The notes under the pieces: model-generated
Told to the model about the DNA's origin: nothing
The model's input: only the letters and a program-made list of their open reading frames with translations
Databases searched by the model: none
Shown here: piece after piece, positions 8,520-16,679 of the stretch
Position numbering within the stretch: the stretch's first letter is position 1
Layout: each line of letters opens with the position of its first letter
From: Chitinophagaceae bacterium
GTDB taxonomy: Bacteria; Bacteroidota; Bacteroidia; Chitinophagales; Chitinophagaceae
NCBI GenBank assembly: GCA_004028795.1
Contig: SAIW01000001.1
Span: forward strand, 1-42,504
Reading direction: 5' to 3'
DNA length: 42,504 nt
Program-made: the position numbers and the translations under genes

Positions 8520-9224
8520 TTACAAATCACCCAGCTGCGGTCTTATCACAATATCTTCCACACAAGCCTGCGGCGATAGTTGAGATGCTGCATAAACCAA
8601 CTTAGCAATATCAGTAGCTTCCATAATTCGTTTTTCATCAACACCGGTTCCAACCCAGCTATCGGTATAAACAGCACCTGGCATAACTGCAGTAACTTTT
8701 ATATTGAAGGGTTTTAATTCTTCACGCAGGTTTTTACTAAAGCCCAACATAGCAAATTTGCTGATGCTGTAACTGCCTCCATTGGCGTAAGCCTGTAAAG
8801 AAGCTATTGAACAGATATTGAAAATATGTTTGTGCTTATGTGTTATATCATTAATCATGGCAGGTATTAATGCTCTGGATAAATGATAGGCACTCATCAA
8901 ATTGGTGTTCAGCATTTCTTCCAGTACACCATCACTTTCATTATAAACAGAGCCTTGTACAAACCTTCCTGCATTATTAATTACAATATCGGGTACACCA
9001 AAATGCAAACACCATTCTGCAAATGCAATCACTTCTTCCTTTACACTCATATCAACTGCTTTTGTATGAATATGTGCAGAAGGAAATTCATACTTTAAAT
9101 CAACAGCCATTGTATTTAAGGCTTCTTCGTTTCTGGCACATAACAATAAAGTATTGCCTGTTGCAAATTGTTCAGCAAACGCTTTTCCCAATCCTTTCGA
9201 TGCACCTGTAATTACAACAATCAT
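8520..9224 (-). CDS. Short-chain dehydrogenase/reductase
   Basis: This classical SDR has 234 residues. The cofactor site TGASKGLG is at residues 6-13, NNAG at 83-86, and the catalytic residues are S139, Y152 and K156 (in SYSISK). The protein should be a cytosolic NAD(P)H-dependent oxidoreductase. The substrate cannot be deduced, although 3-oxoacyl reductase-like enzymes are the closest generic label. It is convergent with the transporter gene, with two bases between the stop codons, and divergent from the HAD gene, whose start is 70 bases away. Confidence 0.88.
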   Translation of the reverse strand: MIVVITGASKGLGKAFAEQFATGNTLLLCARNEEALNTMAVDLKYEFPSAHIHTKAVDMSVKEEVIAFAEWCLHFGVPDIVINNAGRFVQGSVYNESDGVLEEMLNTNLMSAYHLSRALIPAMINDITHKHKHIFNICSIASLQAYANGGSYSISKFAMLGFSKNLREELKPFNIKVTAVMPGAVYTDSWVGTGVDEKRIMEATDIAKLVYAASQLSPQACVEDIVIRPQLGDL

Positions 9225-9293
9225 AATAAAGTTTGCATAAAGATAAACCCAAAGAATAAGTATAGTAATGCTCTAACTTCTTATTTTTATTGC

Positions 9294-9989
9294 ATGCGAT
9301 ACAAACATTTGTTTTTTGATTTAGACCATACCCTATGGGACTTTGAAATGAACGCTAAAGAAACATTGAGCGATTTATATTTAAAGCATGAATTAGTTAA
9401 AAGAGGCATTACAGATTTTGATGAGTTTTTTTCTAAATACAGTTTTCATAATGAACGCTTGTGGGACAGATACACAAAGGGTTTTATTAAACAGGATGAG
9501 TTAAGATGGAAACGCATGTGGCTGACTTTATTAGAATATAAAATTGCAGATGAAACTTTAAGTAAAACCATGTCTGTTGATTTTTTAGAATTGTTACCCA
9601 CTAAAAAAAATCTCTTTCCATATACTATTGAAATTCTTACTTACCTTAATAATAAAGGTTATGTAATGCATTTGGTAACCAATGGTTTTGAAAGTGTGCA
9701 ACATAAAAAGTTAGCCAACAGTATGCTCACCTCTTTTTTTAAAGAAGTTATTACATCTGAAGCAAGCAACAGTTTAAAACCTAACAAAGAAATTTTTGAA
9801 TACGCATTAAACAAAAGCGGGGCTACAGTTTCAGAAAGTATTATGATTGGCGATAATTTAGATGCAGACATACAAGGAGGAATTAATGCAGGCTTAGATA
9901 CCATCTTTGTAAATCATTTAAATATTCAACCACATATTCACGCAACACATGTAATTACACATTTGAAAGAGTTGGAAACTATTTTGTAG
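9294..9989 (+). CDS. yjjG: HAD-superfamily nucleotidase, YjjG type
   Basis: From the start MRYKHLFFDLDHTLWDF at 9294 the product has 231 residues, the family's usual length. The HAD nucleophile motif DxD is at D9 and D11. Motif II is TNGF, motif III is the Lys in SLKPNKEIF, and motif IV is GDNLDADIQGG. The FFDLDHTLWDF start and overall length match the YjjG-type pyrimidine 5'-nucleotidases, which remove non-canonical pyrimidine nucleotides. The frame can be extended to 9168, but that part would overlap the divergent SDR gene and is not conserved-looking. A shared hairpin terminator lies downstream at 10084-10111. Confidence 0.85.
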   Translation: MRYKHLFFDLDHTLWDFEMNAKETLSDLYLKHELVKRGITDFDEFFSKYSFHNERLWDRYTKGFIKQDELRWKRMWLTLLEYKIADETLSKTMSVDFLELLPTKKNLFPYTIEILTYLNNKGYVMHLVTNGFESVQHKKLANSMLTSFFKEVITSEASNSLKPNKEIFEYALNKSGATVSESIMIGDNLDADIQGGINAGLDTIFVNHLNIQPHIHATHVITHLKELETIL

Positions 9990-9990
9990 T

Positions 9991-10062
9991 TAACCGCAAA
10001 GTCGCTAAGGCATAGAGTTTCGCTAAGCTATCAGCGATTTGTTTACGCACTTGCCGCCTTCA
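9991..10062. repeat. Degenerate CGCAAAG/CGCTAAG intergenic repeat
   Basis: After the HAD gene comes CCGCAAAGTCGCTAAGGC, followed by TTTCGCTAAGC and a GCCGCC/CGGC stretch. Such CGCAAAG-CGCTAAGG strings are common dispersed intergenic repeats in this phylum. Only fragments of the palindrome are visible. Confidence 0.4.
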
Positions 10063-10083
10063 CGGCAAAAAATTCAAATAAAA

Positions 10084-10111
10084 AATCCTGTTACATTGCT
10101 GCAACAGGATT
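10084..10111. terminator. Bidirectional hairpin terminator
   Basis: AATCCTGTT and AACAGGATT form a perfect 9-bp stem around a 10-base loop. On the minus strand it is followed by a T-rich run (ATTTTTTATTTG), so it fits the end of the 10134 gene. On the plus strand it ends the HAD gene. Confidence 0.75.
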
Positions 10112-10133
10112 AACAAAATTTTTCAATCAACAA

Positions 10134-10319
10134 CTATGCTTTTGTTTTTGTAGCAGTTGTTTTCTTTTCTGCTGTTTTAGCATCTTTTTTACAGCAATCT
10201 TTTCCGTCTTTCTTGCAACATTCTTTAGTACATTTTTCTTTAGCTTTTGTTTTATCCTGAGCAAAAGAAACGCCGCTTACTAATAAAGCTGCTGTTGCCA
10301 ATACCAATACTTTTTTCAT
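10134..10319 (-). CDS. Small exported Lys/Cys-rich protein
   Basis: The 61-residue product has a standard signal peptide (MKKVLVLATAALLVSGVSFAQ). The mature peptide of about 40 residues is almost only Lys, Thr, Ala, Asp, Glu and Cys, with KEKCTKECCKK followed by KDCCKK. Five cysteines in two CC-containing clusters, spaced by charged residues, suggest metal binding or disulfide cross-links; this is inference. It has a well-spaced promoter (10339-10369) and its own terminator, so it is a real monocistronic gene despite its size. I do not recognise a named family. Confidence 0.75.
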   Translation of the reverse strand: MKKVLVLATAALLVSGVSFAQDKTKAKEKCTKECCKKDGKDCCKKDAKTAEKKTTATKTKA

Positions 10320-10338
10320 ACAGTAATTTTTTATGTAA

Positions 10339-10369
10339 TAAAAATAACAATCAGGTTAATTACACCAAA
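10339..10369 (-). promoter_or_regulatory. Promoter of the small Lys/Cys-rich protein gene
   Basis: On the minus strand TTTG is followed after exactly 19 bases by TATTTTTA, one base off the Bacteroidota consensus TTTG-N19-21-TAnnTTTG. The -7 box ends about 20 bases before the ATG. Confidence 0.6.
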
Positions 10370-10396
10370 CTATAAAAATATAAATTATATAAACGG

Positions 10397-11056
10397 TTAA
10401 GCCCAGGTACCTAAAACCGTAACACCGCCTTTTACTACTTCGTTCAACTGTACATTAATTTTTGTACCTACCGGTAATAAAACATCAACCCTGCTTCCGA
10501 ATTTTATAAACCCGTATTCTTCGGCCTGCTTTACTTCTTGTCCAACTTTTGTGTAGTTACAAATTCTTTTTGCTAAAGCACCTGCAATTTGTTTATATAA
10601 AATTTCACCAAACTTATTTTTTACAGCTACACTCCATCTTTCATTTTCGGTAGAACTTTTAGGGTGCCATGCTACCAAATATTTTCCTTTGTGATATTGG
10701 TTGTATGTAACAACACCATCCATCGGGTTGCGGTTTACATGCACATTGGCGGGGCTCATAAAAACACTTACCTGTATGCGTTTATCTTTAAAATATTCTT
10801 CATCTGTAATCTCTTCAATAACTACTACCTTACCATCTGCCGGACAGAGAATATTTTTTTCTCCGATTGTATGAACTCTTGCAGGCAACCTGAAGAATGA
10901 AATAATAAACAGTAATAAAAAAAGTGTAACAAAAAATATGATTAAAGAAAGCCAGTGAAAATCAGCACTTAAAAAAGAAAAAGATGCAGCATTAATTAAC
11001 CCGAATAGTAAAGCACTGATGGCAATGGTTCTGTAACCCTCTCTGTGAATTGTCAT
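10397..11056 (-). CDS. psd: Phosphatidylserine decarboxylase
   Basis: This is the short-type decarboxylase (219 residues) that makes phosphatidylethanolamine. Two hydrophobic segments lie in residues 10-56. Family motifs follow: CPADGKV (D74), a conserved H106 in SPANVHVNRNP, and the self-cleavage site FGSRVD, where G187/S188 should yield the pyruvoyl cofactor and split the chain into beta and alpha subunits. All expected residues are present, so it should be functional. It is divergent from the aldehyde dehydrogenase gene and has a -7 box TACATTTG just upstream. Confidence 0.92.
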   Translation of the reverse strand: MTIHREGYRTIAISALLFGLINAASFSFLSADFHWLSLIIFFVTLFLLLFIISFFRLPARVHTIGEKNILCPADGKVVVIEEITDEEYFKDKRIQVSVFMSPANVHVNRNPMDGVVTYNQYHKGKYLVAWHPKSSTENERWSVAVKNKFGEILYKQIAGALAKRICNYTKVGQEVKQAEEYGFIKFGSRVDVLLPVGTKINVQLNEVVKGGVTVLGTWA

Positions 11057-11073
11057 GCGTAAATTTTGAATGG

Positions 11074-11081
11074 CAAATGTA
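11074..11081 (-). promoter_or_regulatory. -7 promoter box of psd
   Basis: The minus strand reads TACATTTG, an exact TAnnTTTG match, ending 18 bases before the psd ATG. The -33 position is AT-rich without a clear TTTG. Confidence 0.45.
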
Positions 11082-11143
11082 AAAGAAATTGCTGCTTTTA
11101 TATTATCATTTTACCTGCTTATCTTGTACTGATAAATTTTGTT

Positions 11144-12517
11144 ATGGATAATCTCTCCCCGCTATTGCAAGCCATGAAAGTTTTTTTTGAAATAGGTCAA
11201 ACATTGAGTTATGATTTCAGAAGAAAACAATTACTTACATTGAAAAAAGCTTTACAGCATTTTGAAGAAGAAATTTATACTGCATTATACACAGACTTAA
11301 AAAAAAGTAAAGAGGAATGTTGGGTTACAGAGAATGGCTTTGTAATGGTTGAGCTGAACAATGCACTACGAAATTTAGAAAAATGGATGCAGCCGGAAAC
11401 TGTTTCAACCAACTTATTAAACTTTCCTTCTTTCAGTAAAATAATTAATGAACCATTGGGTGTTGTATTAATTATTGCTCCCTGGAATTATCCTTTACAA
11501 TTACTGTTCACTCCATTAATCGGTGCTATTGCTGCGGGTAATTGTGTGGTATTAAAACCAAGTGAATTTGCACCTGCAACAAGTGCTGTAATGAAAAAAA
11601 TTATTCAGCAATGTTTTAGCGATGAGTACATTTTATTTGTTGAAGGAGATGGTGCAACCGTTGTGCCTGCTATGTTGCAGCAGTTTACTTTCCATCATAT
11701 TTTTTATACAGGAAGTACTGCTGTAGGAAAAATTATTTATCAATTAGCCGCAGAAAAATTAGTTCCCGTAACATTAGAATTGGGTGGTAAAAGCCCATGC
11801 ATTGTTGAAAGTGATGCCAACATAAATATTGCTGCTAAAAGAATAGCCATCACCAAATTTTCTAATTGCGGTCAAATGTGTGTTGCTCCTGATTATGTGT
11901 TAGTGCATGAAAGCAAAAAAGAAGAATTGATAACGGCATTAATAAAACATATCAGGAATTTTTTTGGAGAAGATGCTTCGCAGTGTGAGAATTATGGAAA
12001 GATGATTAACGCCAATCATTTTGACAGAGTTATTAATTATTTGAAAGAAGGAACCATTGTTTATGGTGGAGATTTTATTAATCAACAGTTATATATTCAG
12101 CCGACAATTATTACTAATGTCAGTTTGAACAATAACATTATGAAAGATGAAATTTTCGGACCGATATTACCGATTATTTCATTCAGCACATTTGAGGAAG
12201 CAAAGCATATTATTGCTCAAAATTCTAATCCATTAGCGTTTTATATTTTTACTTCAAGCAACAAAAAAGAGAAAGCATATTTACAAATACCAAGCGGCGG
12301 TGTTTGTGTAAACAATGCCAGCTGGCATTTAACCAATCATGCATTGCCCTTTGGTGGCAGGGGTTTCAGCGGAACGGGACAATACCACGGCAAATTTTCT
12401 TTTGATACTTTTTCTCACAAAAAAGCGGTTTTAAAAACACCAACCTGGTTTGACCCGGGTGTAAAATATCCGCCATTTAAAGGGAAATTGAAATTATTTA
12501 AAATGCTGATTAAATGA
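11144..12517 (+). CDS. Aldehyde dehydrogenase (class 3-like, NAD(P)+)
   Basis: From MDNLSPLLQAM at 11144 the protein has 457 residues, the size of short class-3 aldehyde dehydrogenases. The general base E212 lies in LELGGKSP and the catalytic C246 in SNCGQMCVAP. The C-terminal PFGGRGFSGTGQYHGKFSF is characteristic of the class-3/YwdH group that oxidises fatty or aromatic aldehydes. The alternative start at 11066 would add a hydrophobic N-terminus and run toward psd, and is not favoured. A glutathione peroxidase gene follows with one base between the stop and the next ATG. Together they suggest a small operon that clears lipid-peroxidation products; that joint role is inferred. Confidence 0.9.
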   Translation: MDNLSPLLQAMKVFFEIGQTLSYDFRRKQLLTLKKALQHFEEEIYTALYTDLKKSKEECWVTENGFVMVELNNALRNLEKWMQPETVSTNLLNFPSFSKIINEPLGVVLIIAPWNYPLQLLFTPLIGAIAAGNCVVLKPSEFAPATSAVMKKIIQQCFSDEYILFVEGDGATVVPAMLQQFTFHHIFYTGSTAVGKIIYQLAAEKLVPVTLELGGKSPCIVESDANINIAAKRIAITKFSNCGQMCVAPDYVLVHESKKEELITALIKHIRNFFGEDASQCENYGKMINANHFDRVINYLKEGTIVYGGDFINQQLYIQPTIITNVSLNNNIMKDEIFGPILPIISFSTFEEAKHIIAQNSNPLAFYIFTSSNKKEKAYLQIPSGGVCVNNASWHLTNHALPFGGRGFSGTGQYHGKFSFDTFSHKKAVLKTPTWFDPGVKYPPFKGKLKLFKMLIK

Positions 12518-12518
12518 T

Positions 12519-13184
12519 ATGAAGCGATTTATTAGCAAACTATTTGTACTAAGTATTGTTATTACTATCATACTTTGTTTACTTAAAGAAAAAGATATGA
12601 CGCTGCGACAATCTATCCTTAAAACATTTTACCCTGTTATTATGTTTTTAGGCAAGTTATTTCCATCTGCTCATGCTGTTTTAGAAAACAAACAACAAAT
12701 AAACCCCACTGTTTCTTTTTATAGTTTACAAGCAACTACCAATAACGGCGATATCATTTCTTTTGAAGCTTTCAAAGGCAAAAAAGTTTTAATCATCAAT
12801 ACAGCCAGCGATTGCGGTTTTACTGCACAGTACGATGAGTTGGAAAAACTGCATGAATTGTATAAAGACAGTTTGATTATGCTTGCTTTTCCTGCAAACG
12901 ATTTTAAACAACAGGAAAAGGGTACAGATGCCGAGATTGCTGCATTTTGCAAAAAAAATTATGGCATTAGTTTTAATTTAATGCAGAAGTGTACTGTTGT
13001 TAAAAATGAAAACCAACATCCGGTTTTCAGTTGGTTAAGCAGTTCAGATAAAAACGGTTGGTGTAACCAGGCCCCAACATGGAATTTTAATAAATACCTT
13101 ATTAACGAAAACGGAGTGCTTCTTAATTATTTCGATAAAACAGTATCTCCTTTAAGCAAAAAAGTTTTGGCGGTGGTTAAGTAA
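12519..13184 (+). CDS. Membrane-anchored glutathione peroxidase-family thiol peroxidase
   Basis: A hydrophobic N-terminal segment (residues 5-22) and a linker precede a GPx domain from about residue 62. The peroxidatic Cys is C99 in NTASDCGFT. The catalytic Gln is in the QQE of residues 131-133, and the Trp-Asn pair is W188-N189 in WNFNKYL. The usual FPCNQF is FPANDF here, but C144 in AAFCKKNYG aligns with the resolving Cys of BtuE-like 2-Cys enzymes. A thioredoxin-dependent peroxidase is therefore more likely than a glutathione-dependent one. The domain should face the periplasm. It is coupled to the aldehyde dehydrogenase gene upstream. An internal ATG (residue 27) would remove the anchor. 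Confidence 0.88.
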   Translation: MKRFISKLFVLSIVITIILCLLKEKDMTLRQSILKTFYPVIMFLGKLFPSAHAVLENKQQINPTVSFYSLQATTNNGDIISFEAFKGKKVLIINTASDCGFTAQYDELEKLHELYKDSLIMLAFPANDFKQQEKGTDAEIAAFCKKNYGISFNLMQKCTVVKNENQHPVFSWLSSSDKNGWCNQAPTWNFNKYLINENGVLLNYFDKTVSPLSKKVLAVVK

Positions 13185-13559
13185 TTATAAGTTCCTGTTG
13201 TATTTCTTTTCAATAAACACAACTAAACATATTCCTGCTGTGTAAGCGATTAAATCAGTCCATTCAAAAGAAGTACCTATAATAATTCTTGCAACGGTAT
13301 AATGCTCTAAATGCAACAGTTTAACTATTTTAAAGTACTGTAACACCTCAACTGCATAAGAAAAAACTAATACACCAATAGCCGTTTTTATAACCGGCAG
13401 CTTACAAAATGTTTGAACAAAACAGTAAATAAGTATAACAACCAAGAAATCGCCAACAGTTGGTCTTATAAAACTATCGTGTACAAATACAGCAATCATC
13501 ACTTCTATAGTTAGTAATAAAAGTGCTAAAGTGCCGTAAGTTTTATTAAATCGAAACAT
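13185..13559 (-). CDS. DUF2809 family small membrane protein
   Basis: The 124-residue protein has four hydrophobic segments. Features typical of DUF2809 are GDFLVVILIYCFVQTF in the second segment, EVLQ in the third, and a C-terminal WTDLIAYTAG. The function of the family is unknown. The gene is tail-to-tail with the peroxidase gene, the two stop codons being adjacent. No co-directional neighbour is close. Confidence 0.75.
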   Translation of the reverse strand: MFRFNKTYGTLALLLLTIEVMIAVFVHDSFIRPTVGDFLVVILIYCFVQTFCKLPVIKTAIGVLVFSYAVEVLQYFKIVKLLHLEHYTVARIIIGTSFEWTDLIAYTAGICLVVFIEKKYNRNL

Positions 13560-13728
13560 TTAAAGCAATTTATAAAGATGATCCTAACGGATTAAGAATA
13601 TGTTTTATGCTGAGAATATTTGTGAATCCTCAAATAATCATAGGTTTTTTATGGGATTTCAGAATTTTAAAAGGCTCATCTTTTCAATGGGGCTTTGTTA
13701 TTTTAAATGCTTTTGTTATTTTTAAAAC

Positions 13729-14472
13729 ATGGTAACATTAGCAATATACAACCTTAAAGGTGGTGTTGGTAAAACCGCTTCAGCAGTTAATCTTGCTTAT
13801 TTAGCAGCATTAGATGGTTATAAAACCTTAGTATGGGATGCAGACCCGCAAGGTTCATCATCCTTTTATTTTGGCGTTGAAGCTTCTGTAAAAAATGAGG
13901 CCAGAAAAATTTTAGAAGGCGAGTTAGATTTATTAAAAGCTGTTCAACCTTCAGCCTTTGAAAATCTTTCTGTTGTTCCATCAGACTTATCGGCACGTAA
14001 TGCTGATATTTTATTGAGTGAATTAAAGCAGAATAAAAAGAAGATTTCCTCTTTACTATCTTCTGTTAAGAAAAATTTTGATGTTGTTTTCTTAGACTGT
14101 CCTCCGGGTATTTCTTTATTGCATGAAAATATTTTTAATGCTGCAGATTATGTTATTATACCTAACATTCCCACCACATTATCTATCCGTTCTTTTGAAA
14201 CAGTAAATACCTATTTTAAAGAAAATGATTTAGATAAAAGCAAATTGAAATGCTTTTTCAGCATGGTAGATCATAGAAAAAACCTGCATCACGAAACCAT
14301 GAATGAATTTTATAAGGATAAAATTTTCTTTAAAAATTATATTCCGTACTTAAGTGATGTAGAGAAAATGGGTGTGCATCAACAACCTTTGTTTGCGTTT
14401 GCCAACAGTAGCTATGCAGCCCAGTGCTACAGAGATTTATGGAAAGAAATTAAGAAGAGTTGTATTAACTAA
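13729..14472 (+). CDS. Orphan ParA-family ATPase
   Basis: The 247-residue product has the deviant Walker A KGGVGKT at residues 10-16, followed by WDADPQGSSS (Walker A') and the Walker B VVFLDCPPG. It is a ParA/Soj-type MinD-fold ATPase. No ParB or centromere-like repeat is seen in the window, and the next gene is an esterase 14 bases downstream. A chromosome-partitioning role is therefore doubtful; positioning of another cargo is possible but not shown. No integrase or replication gene is near, so it need not be of plasmid origin. Confidence 0.85.
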   Translation: MVTLAIYNLKGGVGKTASAVNLAYLAALDGYKTLVWDADPQGSSSFYFGVEASVKNEARKILEGELDLLKAVQPSAFENLSVVPSDLSARNADILLSELKQNKKKISSLLSSVKKNFDVVFLDCPPGISLLHENIFNAADYVIIPNIPTTLSIRSFETVNTYFKENDLDKSKLKCFFSMVDHRKNLHHETMNEFYKDKIFFKNYIPYLSDVEKMGVHQQPLFAFANSSYAAQCYRDLWKEIKKSCIN

Positions 14473-14486
14473 TTATAAAAATTTTT

Positions 14487-15218
14487 ATGCATAAAAACAT
14501 TACATCCTGGTTCAGCCCATCATTAAATAAAGAAATGCCTATTGCATCTTACGGGCATTTTGGTTTTGCTGTTTTATTAATACCTACAGCAGCGGCTGAT
14601 TATTTAGAGTATGAACGCTTTCAATTAATAGATACAATGGCTCCTTTTATTAATGAAGGAAAATGTAAAGTATTCAGTATTGACAGTATTAATAAAGAAA
14701 GCTGGATGAATAATGAAATGTTGCCTGAACATAAAGCTATTCGTCATAATCAATTCAACCAATATGTTTTTAGCGAGGTAATTCCATATATCAGAGCCCA
14801 TACCAGTAACGAAACATTTATTTATACATGCGGTGCAAGTTTCGGGGCTTTGCATGCCATGAATTTATTTTTAAAAAGACCCGATTTAATTAACGGTGCA
14901 ATAAGCATGAGTGGTGTATATGATTTAACTGAATACACCAAAGGTTATTGGGATGAACAGGTTTACTACAACAGTCCTATGCATTATATTCCTAATTTAA
15001 GCGATGGTTGGTATATTGATAAAATTAAAGCAAGCCATCACATTCATATTTATACCGGTAGCGGAGATTATGAAGATCCTGAATCGAACCGCCGTTTTTC
15101 TCAGGTGTTATGGAATAAAGGTATTTGGCACGATTTAGATATCTGGGGCCCAGATATTAAACATGATTGGAGTACCTGGAGAAGTATGTTACCTCATATT
15201 ATTGGCACTAAGTTTTAA
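14487..15218 (+). CDS. Esterase-family alpha/beta hydrolase
   Basis: The 243-residue cytosolic protein has the nucleophile elbow G116-A-S118-F-G120 in CGASFGALHA. The acid is probably one of the Asp in GSGDYEDP (near 194-197), and the base H226 is in DIKHDWSTW. It belongs to the putative esterase (D-type) family, which includes feruloyl and S-formylglutathione esterases, but the substrate cannot be inferred. There is no signal peptide. It lies 14 bases after the parA-like gene and may be co-transcribed with it. Confidence 0.8.
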   Translation: MHKNITSWFSPSLNKEMPIASYGHFGFAVLLIPTAAADYLEYERFQLIDTMAPFINEGKCKVFSIDSINKESWMNNEMLPEHKAIRHNQFNQYVFSEVIPYIRAHTSNETFIYTCGASFGALHAMNLFLKRPDLINGAISMSGVYDLTEYTKGYWDEQVYYNSPMHYIPNLSDGWYIDKIKASHHIHIYTGSGDYEDPESNRRFSQVLWNKGIWHDLDIWGPDIKHDWSTWRSMLPHIIGTKF

Positions 15219-15317
15219 ACTATTTACCGAAGAATTTTACAACAAACCGTTAATAAACACATTGCTTTTTTTATTGTTTAGCATAAGCCGTTAATATTAC
15301 ATTCTTAATTCTGTTGG

Positions 15318-16094
15318 TTGAAGAAATATTTACTTTTTTTACTACTGCTTTGCTGCTTTATAACTGCTTTTACACAAGAAAAGCAACCCGCTTTTGTTGC
15401 GGTCAGCGGTACGGTTTATGATATTACGGCACGCAGGCCTTTAGAAGCTGTTGCTGTATTAAGTACATCGGGCAGAGGCACTATAACAGATTCGTTGGGG
15501 CATTATTCTTTTGTGGTAAGAAGCACAGATTCAATTTGGTTTGCCATGCTGGGTAAAACAACCATGAAATATGCCATTGATACCATAAAAAACTTAAGCA
15601 GTTTCGATATTTCTATTTTATTACGGGCAGCCGAACTACCTGAAGTAAAAGTTAGAAATTCTTTTTACAAATTAGATTCCTTACAAAACAGGCAGGATTA
15701 TGCAAAATATTTTAATTACAGAAAGCCGGGCATCAGATTAAATACAGATCATACTTATAACCCCGGCGGTGTAAGTGTAGGATTGGATTTGGATGAAATC
15801 ATCAACATGTTTCGCTTCAAATACAATAAGCGAATGTTGGCATTGCAGCAACGCTTGGTTCAACAGGAACAGGATAAATATATTGACCATCGCTATACCA
15901 AATTATTTGTAAGGAAAATCACTAAACTCAACTCACCGGAGTTAGATACATTCATGGTACACTACAGACCCACCTACGATTTTTTACAAACTGTGAATGA
16001 TTTAGAGCTGGGCTACTTTATTGAAAAATGTTTTGAAAATTACAAACTTGAAAAACGCAATAAAGGAAGTTTAAGAAAGAATGATAATGAGTAA
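15318..16094 (+). CDS. Exported carboxypeptidase-regulatory-like (CarboxypepD_reg) protein
   Basis: The product has 258 residues with a signal peptide (MKKYLLFLLLLCCFITAFTQ). Residues 28-105 are a beta-sandwich of the CarboxypepD_reg-like type, with VSGTVYDITARRPLEAVAV and GTITDSLGHYSF. The rest is charged and alpha-helical, with no recognised domain. The start is a TTG at 15318, since no ATG fits before the signal peptide. In Bacteroidota such proteins are surface or periplasmic and their role is usually unknown. It ends four bases before the convergent merC-like gene. Confidence 0.75.
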   Translation: MKKYLLFLLLLCCFITAFTQEKQPAFVAVSGTVYDITARRPLEAVAVLSTSGRGTITDSLGHYSFVVRSTDSIWFAMLGKTTMKYAIDTIKNLSSFDISILLRAAELPEVKVRNSFYKLDSLQNRQDYAKYFNYRKPGIRLNTDHTYNPGGVSVGLDLDEIINMFRFKYNKRMLALQQRLVQQEQDKYIDHRYTKLFVRKITKLNSPELDTFMVHYRPTYDFLQTVNDLELGYFIEKCFENYKLEKRNKGSLRKNDNE

Positions 16095-16097
16095 ACA

Positions 16098-16493
16098 TTA
16101 ATGCTCACAATCTTCTTGATGAGCATGGTTATGTCTTCTGCAGGATTTATAGTTGAGTAAATGAGCATAAACAATTAGCAGAACAGCCGGAATTAAAAAT
16201 ACTAATTGCCAACTATGCCAGATTTGTTTTGCAATCAATAAAATAATTCCAAAAGAAAAAATAATTAAGGGTATAAAACTGTGGTGATGTTTTTTCCATC
16301 CATGATACAATGAATATGCTCCAACCAAAAACGCCAGCATAATCATTCCGTATTCAAAAGCAATATTATCAATCAACTCCACGCCGAATAAAGGAAGGCT
16401 TGTAAGCAGTAACGGAAGCAATGCACAATGAATGGCACATGCCAATGAAGCCGCAATTCCAAATGCATCCCAATTAATCTTAAAGCGAAACAT
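16098..16493 (-). CDS. MerC-domain membrane protein
   Basis: This 131-residue protein has four membrane segments. The MerC-type metal site is in the first: C19-x2-H22-C23 in SLACAIHCALLP. The C-terminus is rich in Cys and His (CRRHNHAHQEDCEH), another likely metal-binding tail. MerC was named for mercury uptake. In Bacteroidota, MerC-domain proteins without a mer operon are often linked to zinc or other metal homeostasis. The promoter carries a perfect 7-1-7 palindrome like Fur-family (Zur) operators. A zinc-related role is inferred from this. Confidence 0.82.
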   Translation of the reverse strand: MFRFKINWDAFGIAASLACAIHCALLPLLLTSLPLFGVELIDNIAFEYGMIMLAFLVGAYSLYHGWKKHHHSFIPLIIFSFGIILLIAKQIWHSWQLVFLIPAVLLIVYAHLLNYKSCRRHNHAHQEDCEH

Positions 16494-16497
16494 AATG

Positions 16498-16505
16498 CAA
16501 ATATA
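16498..16505 (-). promoter_or_regulatory. -7 promoter box of the merC-like gene
   Basis: The minus strand reads TATATTTG followed by C, an exact TAnnTTTG match. Its last base is only four bases before the ATG, so the mRNA should be leaderless or nearly so. Confidence 0.55.
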
Positions 16506-16511
16506 AGTAGT

Positions 16512-16526
16512 TGCAACAATGTTGCA
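16512..16526. promoter_or_regulatory. Fur/Zur-like operator, 7-1-7 palindrome
   Basis: TGCAACA-A-TGTTGCA is a perfect 15-base palindrome with one central base, the geometry of Fur-superfamily boxes. It lies just upstream of the -7 box, where a bound repressor would block RNA polymerase. The regulator itself is not identified here. Confidence 0.6.
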
Positions 16527-16679
16527 TTTAAAATAATCGGCAGCTTTGTTTCAATATAGCAATACTTTTTTCCAAAAAATTTTATTTGTTCAAAACGCAG
16601 CTTATTAATATTCCCACAAAACACAAGAGTTTATAGTATATCATTAAGTGAATTGATTAACTTCCAACCTTAATTAGTT

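Noticed and set aside
13607-13735. A 42-codon plus-strand ORF (MLRIFVNPQIIGF...) whose stop overlaps the parA-like start codon
   Set aside because: Composition follows the AT-rich leader and a second frame is open over much of the same stretch. No family is recognised and nothing else supports translation.
16098-16493. Mercury resistance operon
   Set aside because: There is no merA, merR, merT or merP nearby, and the operator is of Fur/Zur type rather than a MerR site.
16373-16624. Alternative 83-codon minus-strand ORF overlapping the merC-like gene start
   Set aside because: It covers the operator and promoter and reads MerC coding sequence out of frame. The 16493 start has better support.
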